In this document: piece by piece, positions 11,426 to 32,361 of the stretch | How the letters are laid out: each line of letters begins with the position of its first letter | How positions within the stretch are numbered: position 1 is the first letter of the stretch | Assembly: GCF_036711975.1 (NCBI RefSeq) | Contig: NC_091976.1 | Location: forward strand, 31,124,001-31,188,000 | Origin: Onthophagus taurus | Taxonomy: Eukaryota > Arthropoda > Insecta > Coleoptera > Scarabaeidae | Direction of reading: 5' to 3' | Length of the DNA stretch: 64,000 nucleotides | Translations under genes and position numbers: made by a program | Notes under the pieces: generated by a model | Database searches by the model: none | What the model was told of the DNA's origin: nothing | The model's input: the letters and a program-made list of their open reading frames with translations, nothing else

Positions 11426-11829
11426 GTATCGTGATGATGTTGAAACTATTCAGCGACACTTTGTACGTTATTTGGGACATAAATTTCATCTTCCTTATTA
11501 ATTGTCTCTGCAGCAACATTGAGTTGTTTCTGACTTAATCTTCCTTTTCAAGCTTGTTAATGGCATGCTAATGAGAATGTTTTTTAAGGGCGTGTTACAA
11601 TTGGATCAATCTCAGAAAATACGTTTGCTTCATAAATTGGGTTGTGGCAGAAAATCTAAAAGTTTGTAAAATAGTTTTGGAATATACTGGAAATTGTATT
11701 CATATGGAAATGTTAAATATAACCGTTAACTGTGGTCAAACGAACAATAGGAATGTCGTACGAATGTTTGAATCAGAAAGGGGGAGTTTGAGAATTTGTA
11801 TAATAGTGGCGCATAGGAGGAAGGTGCAG

Positions 11830-13460
11830 ATGTAGTTATTGTTGCCGGTGCGCTTGTTAATTTATGGCGGTGGCCCAAATTAAATTCCGTTTCCTTTGAA
11901 TTTAGGCCCGGGTCCGGACCGGCAACAATAGGCAAATTCCGCGCTGTTCGGCTGATTTATCGACAATTACCGAATAGTTTTCTTTCGGCGACGTCGACCC
12001 GAATACAATGCGCGAATGCTTCCCATTCAGAAGTTCGCGAATCGAAGGAACAATGGGGGACGAAATACGAACCTGATTGTTTAGCGAGTGCGGGCCCCGC
12101 GTTCCTTCTCGACCCGGCGCATTCCCCCTTTTCTCGCAGACGAAATAAACGTAACCAAAGTAACGTTACCGGCGACGTGATTTTCACGTTGCAAAATCTT
12201 TGTTTACGTTACGGAACGTTTCGTGGGCGGCGACGTTTTTATCCCGATATTTAAAAATAGATCGACGCTCCTGTAAGAATACGAACAAGTGGGATCGAGA
12301 AATCGCTGAACAGGACAGGCACCGCTCTGTCTCCCAAAAGCTGTAATCCGCGGCATTAATAAGCTCATACTTTCTACGAATCCCGTTGATTATAGCCCAT
12401 TAACGGCCATCGTTTATTGCGACGCGATATCGATTCAACTCCTAACTAACCTCGCGGAGTTGGCAAACTTACCCGATATTTTTTGGCAAACGATCATTCG
12501 CGTTTTGTGTACGGATCATTTATAATCGGTTTAAAACTATTTTTATCGTTTACTCAGCATTCAATATCAATCTTAAATTATTAATGAATCAAATCAAATC
12601 GAGTCTATTCCCTTCAAATTGATGAGAGCGAGCAGATGGCCGCCCCTCCTCAGCAGGATAATTTCACCCCAAATTGCTTGACCATCACGGGATCGAAAAG
12701 AGAAAACGAGGGATGGGAACATAATCAAGGAGACAATGAGGCGACTTCGCACAGTGGGGACAATGTTTGTTTGAGGATACGAGGAAGGGTCTCGTTCCTG
12801 CGGGACTTTTACTCCTATGATGATTTCGATAGATAGATATTTTGGCCGTTTCAAATTTATGTATTGGGTGCCGATCGATTTACGTCTCACCTAATTGGCC
12901 CGCGAGCCCGGTCTTCGATTTTATTTAGGGTCGGGCCAACTTTTGAAGGTGAATGCGCGGCTTTTCAATGTTTAGTTAAAAAAGATTTACCGTGTAAATA
13001 TTTAAATGGGCACCGCTGGCTGTTTTCGATCAGCTTAGTGATCGTTTTACATAAATTCTTTGCACTATTTTTTTTTTTATTTTCATTTATTTCATAATCG
13101 GTTTTTTGCAAAATTTCGTTTTGGTCGAAATGGAATGAGAAATTATCCTAATGGTGGTGGTGAGGTGCAAGAAGGTTGCAACAACTCGGGATCCATCGCA
13201 AGGGGGCACTCACGAACGCATTTGAATAACTAAATATTTATGACTCGAAGCAAGTGGCGCTTTCCCTCCCCCTTTTAATGAAAAAGACCCCGAAAATGCG
13301 AAAAAGCGGCTTCGAGAGGACCACCAGTAAGAAACCCTACGCCTACGGTCGGTCTCGATCGATATCGCAAAATCGGCACTGGAAGAGTTCCGATCTTAAT
13401 GAAAATCAATAAGGACACCAATTGGAGCCAAGGTTATGGTGAGACCATTGCATAATTTGA
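11830..13460. other. GC-elevated islands, no confirmed exon
   Basis: Non-repetitive sequence with raised GC and frequent CpG (notably 11870-12180, 12230-12480, 12600-12990 and 13140-13440). A 66-codon + strand ORF at 12636-12836 starts AGCAGATGGCC, but the minus strand is equally open there and neither peptide is recognised. The position, immediately 3' (on the minus strand) of a signal-peptide exon with a splice donor, would fit intronic regulatory DNA or unrecognised exons of that gene. Confidence 0.4.
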
Positions 13461-13513
13461 AATGGTTAAGTTAATTTTTTTTTTAAGAAGAGTTGAAATA
13501 AATTAGCACATAC

Positions 13514-13565
13514 CTGAGGCGAGCCACAGCAAAGTGACCGTAGCCGCGAATAGGTAGCAGGCCAT
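13514..13565 (-). CDS. First coding exon (signal peptide) of an unidentified minus-strand gene
   Basis: On the minus strand an ATG at 13565 opens the peptide MACYLFAATVTLLWLASG, a short hydrophobic leader of the kind found on secreted or type I membrane proteins. The exon ends at a consensus donor (CAG, then GTATGT, donor GT at 13513-13512). It is 52 nt long, so the intron is phase 1. The sequence upstream on this strand (13566-14000) is GC-rich and non-repetitive, fitting a 5' UTR and promoter. A phase-1 intron immediately after the signal peptide is common in genes for extracellular and immunoglobulin-type proteins, but the family cannot be named from this exon. Downstream exons should lie at lower coordinates; none was identified with confidence, and they may be beyond the window. 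Confidence 0.6.
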
Positions 13566-14000
13566 GTCCCTTCTTCGCGGCTTTCCACCCCGAAGTCACC
13601 CCGAAGAAATGATGAAGGAGCACCCCATCTTTCAGTACTGCGGAGCACTGCACACCTCGGCGACGCCGTCACGTTGTCACGCACATTACGACCGTGATGT
13701 ATTGGTACAATGTCTTCGGCGGTTGATTTATGGCAAAGAAGTCTCCTCGATTTTGGTCGTCTTTAGTGGTGTCTTCTGATTTTATCGTTCAGGCCGCAGC
13801 CGAAGAACACCGTTGGTCCGTCCGCGCTCGAAATATGACCATTCGCCACTGAGCGGCGACCTCCGTCGTACGGCGACTGTATCAGTGTGCCCCTGCTATG
13901 ACGACGCCGCGAGAGGGGGGCGCGCCGACGCCGACGACGCCCGCCGTCGCGACGCTACCAGGTGATTAACGCCGCCGGCTTTACAACTATTAAGATACGG
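13566..14000 (-). promoter_or_regulatory. Putative promoter/5' UTR of the minus-strand signal-peptide gene
   Basis: GC- and CpG-rich sequence directly upstream of the ATG at 13565, densest at 13850-13975 (GACGACGCC- and GCCGACGCC-like strings). It ends where the AT-rich background resumes. The sequence immediately before the ATG is GAAGGGAC. Several out-of-frame ATGs occur upstream, so either the 5' UTR is short or upstream ORFs exist. No TATA box stands out. The function is inferred from position and composition. Confidence 0.45.
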
Positions 14001-14398
14001 ACGTGGTGCAACCGTAACACACCGTCTAACTATTATCATATTGTTACCTCAACTTTAATTAACACCGATTTCTAAATAAATTTATTCAAATATTTTTAAA
14101 TTTAACACAATTTTAATCATATTTGATTATCGCAAATGCATACGAATTATCGAGGTTGCTGACTTCCTCGGAAATCAATTAAAGAAGCAACATAAGCGAA
14201 AATCGCATGTATCACGTTTCCTTTTTCCCAGATTAAAACCGAACGGAAATTATTTTATTTCACTTTAACTATACTCTATTTTTTAATTCAAAGGAGTATT
14301 TTTAAATTGAAGCGCCAAAAAGAAGGGTTGCTATTGGTCAGTTTTAAGCAGAAATTACACTAGGAAAATTCGAGATGTTGCCTAGAACTACAAAATAT
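14001..14398. other. AT-rich spacer
   Basis: No gene or repeat unit recognised between the GC-rich promoter-like region and the palindromic satellite. Confidence 0.35.
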
Positions 14399-15009
14399 TG
14401 GGTTTAGCCGTGCGTCTTCAGACGCAGTGTTAGTTCTAAAACTAGAACTAGCACTAAAACTAGAATTATTCGGGTTTAGCCGTCTTGAGATCAGCCCGAA
14501 TGATTCTAGTTCTAGGTCTTGTGTTACTTCTAGTGATAGTGCTAGTGTAAAACTAGATCTAAACCTAGAACTAGAAATATCAGGTTTAGTCATGCGTCTT
14601 CAGACGCAGTGTTAGTTCTAGTGATAGTGCTAGTGTAAAACTAGAACTAGCACTAGACCTAGAACTAGAATCATTCGGGTTTAGCCGTCTTGAGAGACGT
14701 GCGGCTAAGCCCGAATGATTCTAGTTCTAGGTCTTGTGCTACTTCTAGTGATAGTGCTAGTGTAAAATTAGATCTAACACTAGACCTAGAACTAGAAATA
14801 TCGGGTTTAATCATACGTCTTCAGATGAAGTGTTAGTTCTAGTGATAGTGCTAGTGTAAAACTAGAACTAGCACTAGACCTAGAACTAGAATCATTCGGG
14901 TTTAGCCGTCTTGAGAGACGTGCGGCTAAACCTGAATGATTCTAGTTCTAGATCTTGTATTACTTCTAGAGATAGTGCTAGCGTAAAACTAGAACCAACA
15001 CTAGACCGT
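14399..15009. repeat. Palindromic satellite, block 1
   Basis: Copies of the CTAGTTCTAG-rich palindromic family described at 54790-56375. Full hairpin cores begin near 14681 and 14902, 221 bp apart, each with TTTAGCCG, loop TCTTGAGAGACGTG, CGGCTAA. Half-cores with a GCGTCTTCAGACGCA-type centre lie near 14405 and 14590. Apparent ORFs on both strands here (14360-14593 -, 14427-14615 +) are translations of the repeat. The block stops abruptly at about 15009, where the 178-bp satellite starts. Confidence 0.85.
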
Positions 15010-17275
15010 GATTTTCATACAAAAGAAATGAAACTTTTTGAGGTTATAAAGAGACAATTAAAAATAAGTTATACCAAATTATAAGCTTCCAGGATGACCA
15101 CTTTATTTTATATTAATTTCTAAAAATCACCTATTTAATTTGACATTTCTATAAACTAAGGTTATGCAAAAAAATTGTTTTCTTCAAAACGGTTTGAATT
15201 GAAGAAATGAAACTTTTTGAGGTTATAAAGAGACGATTAAAGTTAAGTTATACCAAATTATAAGCTTCCAGGGTGACCACTTTATTTTATATTAATTTTT
15301 AAAAACCACCTAATTAATTTGACGTTTCTAAACTGAGATTATGCAAAAACATTATTTTCTCCAAAACGGTTTGAATTGAAGAAATGAAACTTTTTGAGGT
15401 TATAAAGAGACGATTAAAGTTAAGTTATGCCAAATTATAAGCTTCCAGGGTGACCACTTTATTTTATATTAATTTTAAAAAATCACCTATTTAATTTGAC
15501 ACTTCTAAAACTGAGGTTATGCAAAAAAATTATTTTCTCCAAAACGGTTTGGATTAAAGAAATGAAACTTTATGAGGTTATAAAGAGACGATTAAAGTTA
15601 ATTTATACCAAATTATAAGCTTCCAGGATGACCACTTTATTTTATATTACTTTTTAAAAATCACCTATTTAATTTGACGTTTCTTAAAACAGAGGTTATG
15701 CAAAAAAATTGTTTTCTCCAAAACGGTTTGAATTGAAGAAATGAAACTTTTTGAGGTTATAAGACGACGATTATAGTTAATTTATACCAAATTATAAGCT
15801 TCCAGGGCGACCACTTTATTTTATATTAATTTTTAAAAACCACCTATTTAATTTGACATTTCTATAAACTAAGGTTATGTAAAAAAATTGTTTTCTCCAA
15901 AACGGTTTAAATTGAAGAAATGAAACTTTTTGAGGTTATAAAACGACGATTATAGTTAATTTATACCAAATTATAAGCTTCCAGGGCGACCACTTTATTT
16001 TATATTAATTTTTAAAAACCACCTATTTAATTTGACGTTTCTTAAAACTGAGGATAAATAAAAAATTTATTTTCTCCAAAACGATTTGGATTGAAGAAAT
16101 GAAACTTTTTGAGGTTATAAAGAGACGATTAAAGTTAATTTATGCCAAATTATAAGCTTCCAGGGCGACCACTTTATTTTATATTAATTTTTAAAAATCA
16201 CCTATTTAATTTGACATTTCTATAAACTAAGGTTATGTAAAAAAATTGTTTTCTCCAAAACGGTTTGAATTGAAGAAATGAAACTTTTTGAGGTTATAAA
16301 GAGACGACTAAAGTTAATTTATACCAAATTATAAGCTTCCAGGGCGACCACTTTATTTTATATTAATTTTTAAAAACCACCTATTTAATTTGACGTTTCT
16401 TCAAATTGAGGTTATGCAAAAAAAATTATTTTCTCCAAAACGGTTTGGATTAAAGAAATGAAACTTTATGAGGTTATAAAGAGACGATTAAAGATAATTT
16501 ATACCAAATTATAAGCTTCCAGGATGACCACTTTATTTTATATTAATTTTTAAAAATCACCTATTTAATTTGACGTTTCTTAAAACTGAGGATAAGTAAA
16601 AAATTTATTTTCTCCAAAACGGTTTGGATTTAAGAAATGAAACTTTTTTTAGGTTATAAGGAGACGATTAAAGATAAGTTATACCAAATCATAAACTTCC
16701 AGGGTGACCACTTTATTTTATATTAATTTTTAAAAATCAGCTATTTAATTTGACGTTTCTTCAAATTGAGGTTATGCAAAAAAATTATTTTCTCCAAAAC
16801 GGTTTAGATTAAAGAAATGAAACTGTTTGAGGTTATAAAGAGACGATTAAAGTTAATTTATACCAAATTATAAGCTTCCAGGATGACCACTTTAATTTAT
16901 ATTAATTTTTAAAAATCACCTATTTAATTTGACGTTTCTTCAAATCGAGGTTATGCAAACAAATTATTTTCTACAAAACGGTTTGGATGAAAGAAATGAA
17001 ACTTTGTGAGGTTATAAAGAGACGATTAAAGTTAATTTATACCAAATTATAAGCTTCCAGGATGACCACTTTATTTTATATTAATTTTTAAAAATCACCT
17101 ATTTAATTTGACGTTTCTTCAAATTGAGGTTATGCAAAAAAATTATTTTCTCCAAAACGGTTTGGATTAAAGAAATGAAACTTTTTGAGGTTATAAAGAG
17201 ACGATTGAAGATAAGTTACACCAAATTATAAGCTTCCAGGGAGACCAGCTTATTTTATATACATTTTTTAAAACT
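15010..17275. repeat. 178-bp tandem satellite, array A (about 13 copies)
   Basis: The landmark GAAATGAAACT recurs at 15025, 15204, 15381, 15559, 15738, 15917 and 16096, and onward to about 17175, with spacing 177-179 bp. Each unit contains AAATTATAAGCTTCCAGG, GACCACTTTATTTTATATTA, CACCTATTTAATTTGACGT and TCTCCAAAACGGTTTGGATT. Units differ by scattered substitutions and small indels. No unit carries a long ORF. Confidence 0.93.
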
Positions 17276-17704
17276 ATAGTTCGTTTTCTTGCTATAATAC
17301 TTGTCAATGTAAATTTTTTAGGGTTTCTGTTGGTATTATCTAGGACCCTTATAAAATTTATGTTGTTTTCCTGATTTTTAGTAACATTATCAGTAACTAA
17401 ATAGTTAAGGTTAAAGTACTAATAAATTTTTAGATAAATACGATTTTAACGAAGTATTTACACATTTGTTGTAAAAACGTGCTACAAAGTAATTAAACAG
17501 AACAAAACACCTGTTCTAAGTAAATAAATGGCAAATAAACACTCCACAATATTTTTTATGCACCTTTTCTTTTCGAATAACGAAAACTCAAACATCAGTG
17601 TGACATATTTATTTCAAAACATGATAAAACTAAACTCCCTGTTAATTTTGCCAACTTTACAACGATTTGGCAGATATTATAGAAAAAAAATGAACTATAC
17701 CTAC
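17276..17704. other. Unique AT-rich segment interrupting the 178-bp satellite
   Basis: About 430 bp unrelated to the satellite lie between array A and a further single copy. No inverted ends or target duplication were recognised, so it may be an old insertion or the original flank. Confidence 0.5.
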
Positions 17705-17946
17705 TTAATTTGATGTTTCTTAAAACTGAGGTTATGCAAAATAATTGTGTTCTCCAAAATGGTTTGGATTAAAGAAATGAAACTTTTTGAGGTTATAAAG
17801 CGACGATTAAAGTTAAGTTATACCAAATTATAAGCTACCAGGGCGACCAATTTATTTTATATTAACTTTTAAAAACTATTTATTAACTTTAGCCGCACGT
17901 CTCTCAAGACGGCTAAATCCGAACGATTCTAGTTCTAAGTCTTCTG
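17705..17946. repeat. One more 178-bp satellite copy, then a palindromic-satellite core
   Basis: A single 178-bp unit (about 17705-17882) is followed directly by TTAGCCGCACGTCTCTCAAG and the complementary arm through CGATTCTAGTTCTAAG. The 178-bp satellite from 15010 to 17882 is therefore bracketed by palindromic-satellite sequence on both sides. Confidence 0.8.
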
Positions 17947-19489
17947 TTAGATATTAAACGTTATTAGATGTTAGATATTTTAATAAGATTATATTGACAT
18001 GTTAAATTTTATGTGGAACAAAATAAGTAGATTTTTATTATGTTTAAACAAATAAGTAATTAAATTTTGTAACTACAGTTTACCTAAAATCCTCTCTGGT
18101 TTTAGAACTCTTGCCGAATTAAAAAAAAGAGTATAATATCTAAACAATTACAAATTAAATTGTTTTAATTAACTTAGATCCAACGAACTAAAAGAGACAC
18201 GTGACAAAGAAAATGTCAGGTGTGGTTGTAAAAGAACAACTTAAAACCGCCAGTTGGTTAATTTGGTGTTCATTCTAGAGAATCCAGAGGGTGACATACC
18301 ATATTATCGTTCAATATGGTCGGATTAAAGTCTTCAAATTGAAATTGAAACTTCTCAAGTTACGATGGGGATAATTTCGACCACATGGTGAATTTTTCAA
18401 AACTTCTTGCGGTGTCCATACAGTATCGCGAATTGAACGGATGAAATTCGTTCCGTAAGAGTTAACTTGGTTCTTGGTCGAGTGATTCTGAACACCTGCC
18501 CACCAACAATTGCGTATGGGGATAACACACATGGACATGTCGAATTTAGAATAAAAATTTAAAACTTTGTATTAAAATTTGTAATGATTTTCAATTTTAT
18601 GAAGAGTATTCGTGCAGAACGTTACATAAGACCCTCTAAATATAGTAGTTTAAATCAATATATGGTACAAAATTCCGTTGCCTCTAGAAAATCGTTACTG
18701 TTGTCGACGTCTTGCGATGCTCCCATCGTCGCAAGTTCTAAAAACATTTGCGATATCTTAAACACCATCATTCACGATAGGTATTCTAATGATAGTTGAA
18801 TGATATTAAGTGTTAAATGTCGGAGGTGTATTAGATCAAAGAACGAGAATTTACACTTATCAATTTTGTTGTTTTTCTCTTTAAGAACCGAATTGGTCTC
18901 TCGATAAAAGTCGTTTGTTTGTACTCGTCAAATCCGTGTATTTGCACATGACGATCTATTACGATCGTTTGTAAAACGTCTCGTGGTTTGGGCCCAACCA
19001 CTCGATTAATGCGGATCTTCGAACAAACCGCTTTCTTCAAACAAGAAAACAGGCTCGACATTTAGTTTGGGGGGCCGGTGTTTGTATCGAACGGCGATGA
19101 CGATCGTATAATGCGGAAATGGGGACCCTAAATGACTGGAAAATTCTGGGGCGGTGATGAATTATGACCCGCCAAGAACAGAATTCTCGTCTATTTCGAC
19201 TTAATTGTATGCAAAGTTCACTTTTAAGGTTTAAAATAAATTTTAACATAAAGGGACGAAGTTGAATGATATCAGGAATGATGTTGAGACGTACTAGAGA
19301 TGATTTATAGAGATGTCTGGGAGGATGTTGAGAGATGATTGGAAACATATCAAGAATGATAATTATAAAGAATTATCAGGGATAATATGGAAAGGGGCTG
19401 ATTTTAGAAGATATTAAGGACGATGTTGAGAGTTAAAAAACTGTTTCCTTTAAAAATTGTCAGGATTTAAGAAGTAAAATTTTAACTTA
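17947..19489. other. Unassigned spacer between satellite arrays
   Basis: AT-rich, with a modestly GC-elevated part at about 18880-19210. ORFs of 70-100 codons exist on the minus strand (18311-18538, 18831-19061, 19037-19348), but none resembles a known protein and the last two overlap in different frames. At about 19250-19440, GATGTTGAGA/GATGATT-like strings form a degenerate short repeat. Confidence 0.4.
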
Positions 19490-21355
19490 AAGTAATTTAG
19501 AAACTTCCACAGCGACCACTTTATTTTATATTAATTTTAAAAAATCACCTATTTAATTTGACGTATTTAAAATTGAAGTTATGCAAAAAAATTGTTTTCT
19601 CCAAAACGGTTTGGATTGAAGAAATGAAACATTGTGAGGTTATAAACTGACGATTAAAGTTATGTTATACCAAATTATAAGTTTCCAGGATGACCACTTT
19701 ATTTTATATACATTTTTTAAAACCACCTATTTAATATGACGTTTTAAACTGAGGTTACGCAAAATAATTGTTTTCTCCAAAATGATTTGGATTGAAGAAA
19801 TGAAACTCTTTGAAGTTATAAAGGGATGATTAAAGTTAACTTATACCAAGTTATATGCTTCCAGGATGACCACTTTATTTTATATTAATTTTTTAAAATC
19901 ACCTATTTAATTTGAAGTTTCTTAAAACTGAGGTTATGTCAAAAAATTATTATCTCCAAAACGGTTTGGATTGAAGAAATGAAACATTGTGAGGTTATAA
20001 ACTGACGATTAAAGTTATGTTATACCAAATTATAAGTTTCCAGGATGACCACTTTATTTTATATTAATTTTTAAAAATCACCTCTTCAATTTGACGTTTC
20101 TTAAAACTGAGGTTATGCAAAAAAAATTATTATCTCCAAAACGGTTTGGATTGAAGAATTGAAACTTTTCGAGGTTATAAAGAGATGATTAAAGATAAGT
20201 TATACCAAATTATAAGCTTCCAGGGCGAACACTTTATTTTATATTAATTTTTAAAAACCACCTATTTAATTTGACGTTTCTTAAAATTGAGGTTATGCAA
20301 AAATGTTATTTTCTCCAAAACGGTTTAGATTGAAGATATGAAACTTTTTAAGCTTATGAAGAGACGATTAAAGTTAATTTATACCAAATTATAAGCTTAC
20401 AGGATGACCACTTTATTTTATATTAATTTTTAAAAACCACCTATTTAATTTGACGTTTCTTAAAATTGAGGTTATGCAAAAATATTATTTTCTCCAAAAC
20501 GGTTTAGATTGAAGAAATGAAACTTTTTAAGCTTATGAAGAGACGATTAAAGTTAATTTATACCAAATTATGAGCTTACAGGATGACGACTTTATTTTAT
20601 ATTAATTTTTAAATATCACCTATTTAATTTGACGTTTCTTAAAACTGAGGTTATGCAAAAAAAATTATTTTCTCCAAAACGGCTTGGATTAAAGAAATGA
20701 AACTTTTTGAGGTTATAAAGAGACGATTAAAGTTAATTTATGCCAAATTATAAGCTTCCAGGGCGATCACTTTATTTTATATTAATTTTTAAATATCACC
20801 TATTTAATTTGACGTTTCTTAAAACTGAGGTTATGTAAAAAAATTATTTTCTCCAAAACGGCTTGTATTAAAGAAATGAAACTTTTTGAGGTTATAAAGG
20901 GACGATTAAAGTTAATTTATGCCAAATTATAAGCTTCCAGGGCGATCACTTTATTTTATATTAATTTTTAAAAATCACCTATTTAATTTGACGTTTCTTA
21001 AAACTGAGGTTATGCAAAAATATTATTTTCTCCAAAACGGTTTGGATTGAAGAAATGCAACTCGTTGAGGTTATAAAGAGACGATCAAAGATCAGTTATA
21101 CCAAATTATAAACTTCCAGGGTGACCACTTTATTTTATATTAACTTTTAAAAATCACCTATTAAATTTGACGTTTCTTAAAACTAAGGTTATGCAAAAAA
21201 ATTATTATCTCCAAAGGGGTTTGGATTGAAGAAATGAAACTTTTTGTGGTTATAAAGGAACGTTTGATGTTAATTTATACCCAATTATAACGTTTCAGAT
21301 CAAACACTTTATTTTATATAAATTTTTAAAAATCGCCTATTTAATTTAAGGCTGC
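19490..21355. repeat. 178-bp tandem satellite, array B (about 10-11 copies)
   Basis: Same unit and orientation as array A, with the landmark near 19620, 19797, 19975, 20155, 20334, 20514, 20693, 20873, 21050 and 21229. Units are on the whole more diverged at the array ends (for example 21229-21350), and some neighbours share private variants such as TTAAGCTTATGAAGAGACG at 20340 and 20520, suggesting local duplication. Confidence 0.93.
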
Positions 21356-22828
21356 CCCATCCCAAATATGCTGCCATATCTCTGAACCTCAATCACTATA
21401 CATACAGACATCGCTCAGTACGCCCAGATTATGCATCTTCTTTGCGTCAAAATAAATGTCAAAATGTTGCTTATTATGAGTTAGCATCAATCTTGTGGAG
21501 TTCGCTACATCCATAAATAACTTTCATTTAGATGTGCTCCATTCGCCTACATTTACCATGATAAGACTGAACATGGTGTTTTTTTTCAAACTTTTTTTTT
21601 GGCATATCCAGATTTCTGGACATCATTCCATTACTTTTTAATCCTTTCAGATTACTAAAATGTATTATGTGTCCATAATAGACAATTGAGTTGATTTTTT
21701 GTGATAAAATCTGTTATCACTTAACACATATTTTATATTTCTTTACATGTAACGATTTCACTTTCTATCTTTCCAACTGAATGCTTAATATCGTCATAAA
21801 ACGACCATTAAGGGTCTTAATATAACTTTCAGTGGAGAATCAATTTCCCTTTTTGAGTATTGAATTTTCTGAAAAGGATCTTTACGTCGATCTAGATGCA
21901 ATAATCAAGTTTATTACCCACAATAAAGAAATTTTATACACAAAAAGAGGGGTCGTCTTAACGATAGCCATAAATTTTTTTCTAATATAAAACATTTTCG
22001 TCGAGAATCGTATGATCTTAATGTAATTAAATCATGTTACGCAATAATTTTATAGAATGACCGGCACCAGCTTGGTGTGCAAAATTTCTGCCTATTCGGG
22101 ACGGTCTTGTGTTACAGAGCATTGCTCTTGAATTCTTTTCAATTTAACTTCCGGCGGAATCTCTTTGCTGTTATAATTCGAATTAAAAATAGAAATAAAT
22201 TACGCTTGATCGTGAACCGAAAGAAATTCCTTTCTTGTTAGCATAAAAGGGGCCCGTCAAGTTTATAGAGGCCTTGGCCACAATGTCACCAATAAACAGA
22301 GCCATTTATCAGCAGAATTGATTGGTATCAATCCGAATAGAATCCTTTATAAATTGAATTCGCGAGCCGACAAACATTCGCGAGAATATTAATTCACGAG
22401 CCGCTTCTTCGAAGACACAAAAAGAAAACAAATTACGATTAATTTAAAACTCTTTATGTTACTTGGAACAGTTTATGTTTCGTCGTAGGTGGTAAATTAC
22501 TTTTAAAGTGTTATTTTTGAAATTAAAAATATTTATTATCGCCATCTATGAGTCAAGATCTTATTTATTACTTTTAAAGCTTCGTTATAGAGGTCGCTTT
22601 TAATTTAATTAAAATAATTAAAAATAATTAAAAATAGAAGAGAATTATTTAATTTAAAGAGAATTTTTATATAAAAAAATTAATTTAGCATCAAAATCCA
22701 AATAAAAGCATATAAAATCAATTTTTTTTTAAGATATAATTGAAGTTAACCTCAAAAATAAACATAACCTAACTAAGTCAACATAAAATTTTGTTTTGGG
22801 TGCTTTGAATCGGATTTTAAGCTCGAAT
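21356..22828. other. Intergenic region upstream of WDR48
   Basis: No ORF recognised. Composition is AT-rich except around 22060-22420, where it is somewhat higher. The last few hundred bases before the WDR48 ATG at 22829 should contain that gene's promoter and 5' UTR, but no TATA box or initiator stands out. Confidence 0.4.
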
Positions 22829-30923
<8,095 letters not shown>

Positions 30924-31070
30924 TTAAAAAATTATGTAATTGACGTATCTTTTTTCATATCTAGATTTAAATTATTTAACTAAATAACATTTTTAAATGT
31001 ACCCTAATTTAAATCAAATTGTAGTTATAGTATTTAGCGTTTATTTTAGTATCTATATGAAATGATAATT

Positions 31071-31076
31071 AATAAA
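31071..31076 (+). terminator. Putative WDR48 polyadenylation signal
   Basis: AATAAA about 148 nt after the WDR48 stop codon, in a T-rich context. It is the first canonical signal downstream of the stop in this strand. Confidence 0.6.
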
Positions 31077-31600
31077 ATTTGACTTGATTATTATTATTTG
31101 TCAAATCATTTTATTGAAAAAACCCACACGCTATTAAAACTGTTTTGTGACGATAAGAAATTACACGAAGCCTCACAAATCATCTTGCGTGTAGTCAATT
31201 CGCATGCTGAAAATAAACGTTCATCGAAAAAGATTTCCACTTCTATTTTTCCCAATCGATTATTTTATTTTTCATTGGATGCAACAAAATTACAACTTAC
31301 TTGCGGTTGTTAGTCATTATCGCCGTTATTATTTTATGAGTCGACGGATATTCAAATCAAGGTCGAAGATTACCGGATGTAATTTTGTTGTATAGTAATT
31401 CCAATCGATTTGGGTTAATTTTTTTTTATGTAAAGAAAAATAGAAAAGAAAACTTGTGTTATGTATTTTACGATAATAATTAATTTAAAGAATGTATTTC
31501 TTAGAAAAATTTTAAATTAGTTAATAAGAAATGTTACGTATGGGTTTTTCTATTGTCTTATTGTTAGTACGTTTTTTGAATTGATTTGGAATGATTTATT
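31077..31600. other. Spacer after WDR48
   Basis: No gene recognised. The short ORFs at 31098-31395 are AT-rich and overlap in different frames. Confidence 0.35.
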
Positions 31601-32361
31601 CATTAATTCTCGACTATATCGTAGGAATTGAATCCAGAAAAAAGAAGGAACCCAAAATAATGAAACTGCGAGCCAAAAATCAGAGAAAGATGCCAAAAAG
31701 ATAAAATTAAAATATAGAAGTCTAAATAGAGAGAAAGAAAGAATCAAAAAGATATTAGAAATGCAGAAGTATTTTCTGAACTAGGAAGATGTAAAACAAA
31801 GAAAAAGAAACAAGTCCCAACGAAGCCAGAAGGGAAAAGGATGACATTCAGCCAGGAAAGGAGATAGAAGAAGGAAGAAAACCAGATAAAATATGGAATT
31901 AGAAAGAATCCAGAAAGAAATACAAATAATGAAACCAAACTACCAAAAGATCCAAAAACCTTAATGAAATCATAAAGAATGAAGATATTGAAGGGGGCAA
32001 CGAAGATTGGCAGAAAGAAGCCAGAAATAAATTAGACACGCAAATACTGGATATATACTATATTTAAAGAAAGCAGAAAATTCCGGTGAAGCCAGAAGAG
32101 AAAAAAACAATTAACTCAGCTACAGTTAAAGATGCAAGGGTGAAAGCAGAAGATGCTTGGAGAGCTAGAACTAAAAGGAAATGATTTCAAAAGATGTCCA
32201 AAAGAGTTCATACATAGAAAGAGCATCTCAGATATATAAATGAGTTAAAAGTGTACGCATTCAAAACTTGGGTTGGATTGCGTATAGTGCAGCTTCATAT
32301 TGACAAAAACCTGAGAAATGCTCATCATCCATATACCTGGACCATCCTCTAACTTACTAAA

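Larger units (their letters stand above)
7600..11650 (+). mobile_element. Jockey/CR1-like non-LTR retrotransposon relic in four pieces
   Basis: One degenerate LINE on the + strand, split by later insertions. Piece 1 (about 7600-8163) carries the linker before the reverse transcriptase, VNSKKGSSSGMPTSMTSFDG, then SGPDGIPTLFLEL. Piece 2 (about 9503-9711) resumes with EESQIDAT and the AFDK-like region in shifted frames. Piece 3 (about 10047-10370) has IYINDISSYFKF and the catalytic-box peptide LLYADD. Piece 4 (about 11430-11650) has DDVETIQRHFVRYLGHKFHL and SDLIFLFKLVNGML, the usual C-terminal tail of Jockey/CR1 elements. The motif order is right for a single copy. Stops and frameshifts show it is dead. 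The 5' end and endonuclease domain are not identified. Confidence 0.78.

Noticed and set aside
12594..12890. A small gene on either strand
   Set aside because: Both strands are open through the same GC-rich segment and neither peptide is recognisable; kept only as part of an unassigned island.
14360..14615. Ser/Leu-rich ORFs on both strands as proteins
   Set aside because: They are translations of the CTAGTTCTAG-rich palindromic satellite; the same holds for 58629-58869.
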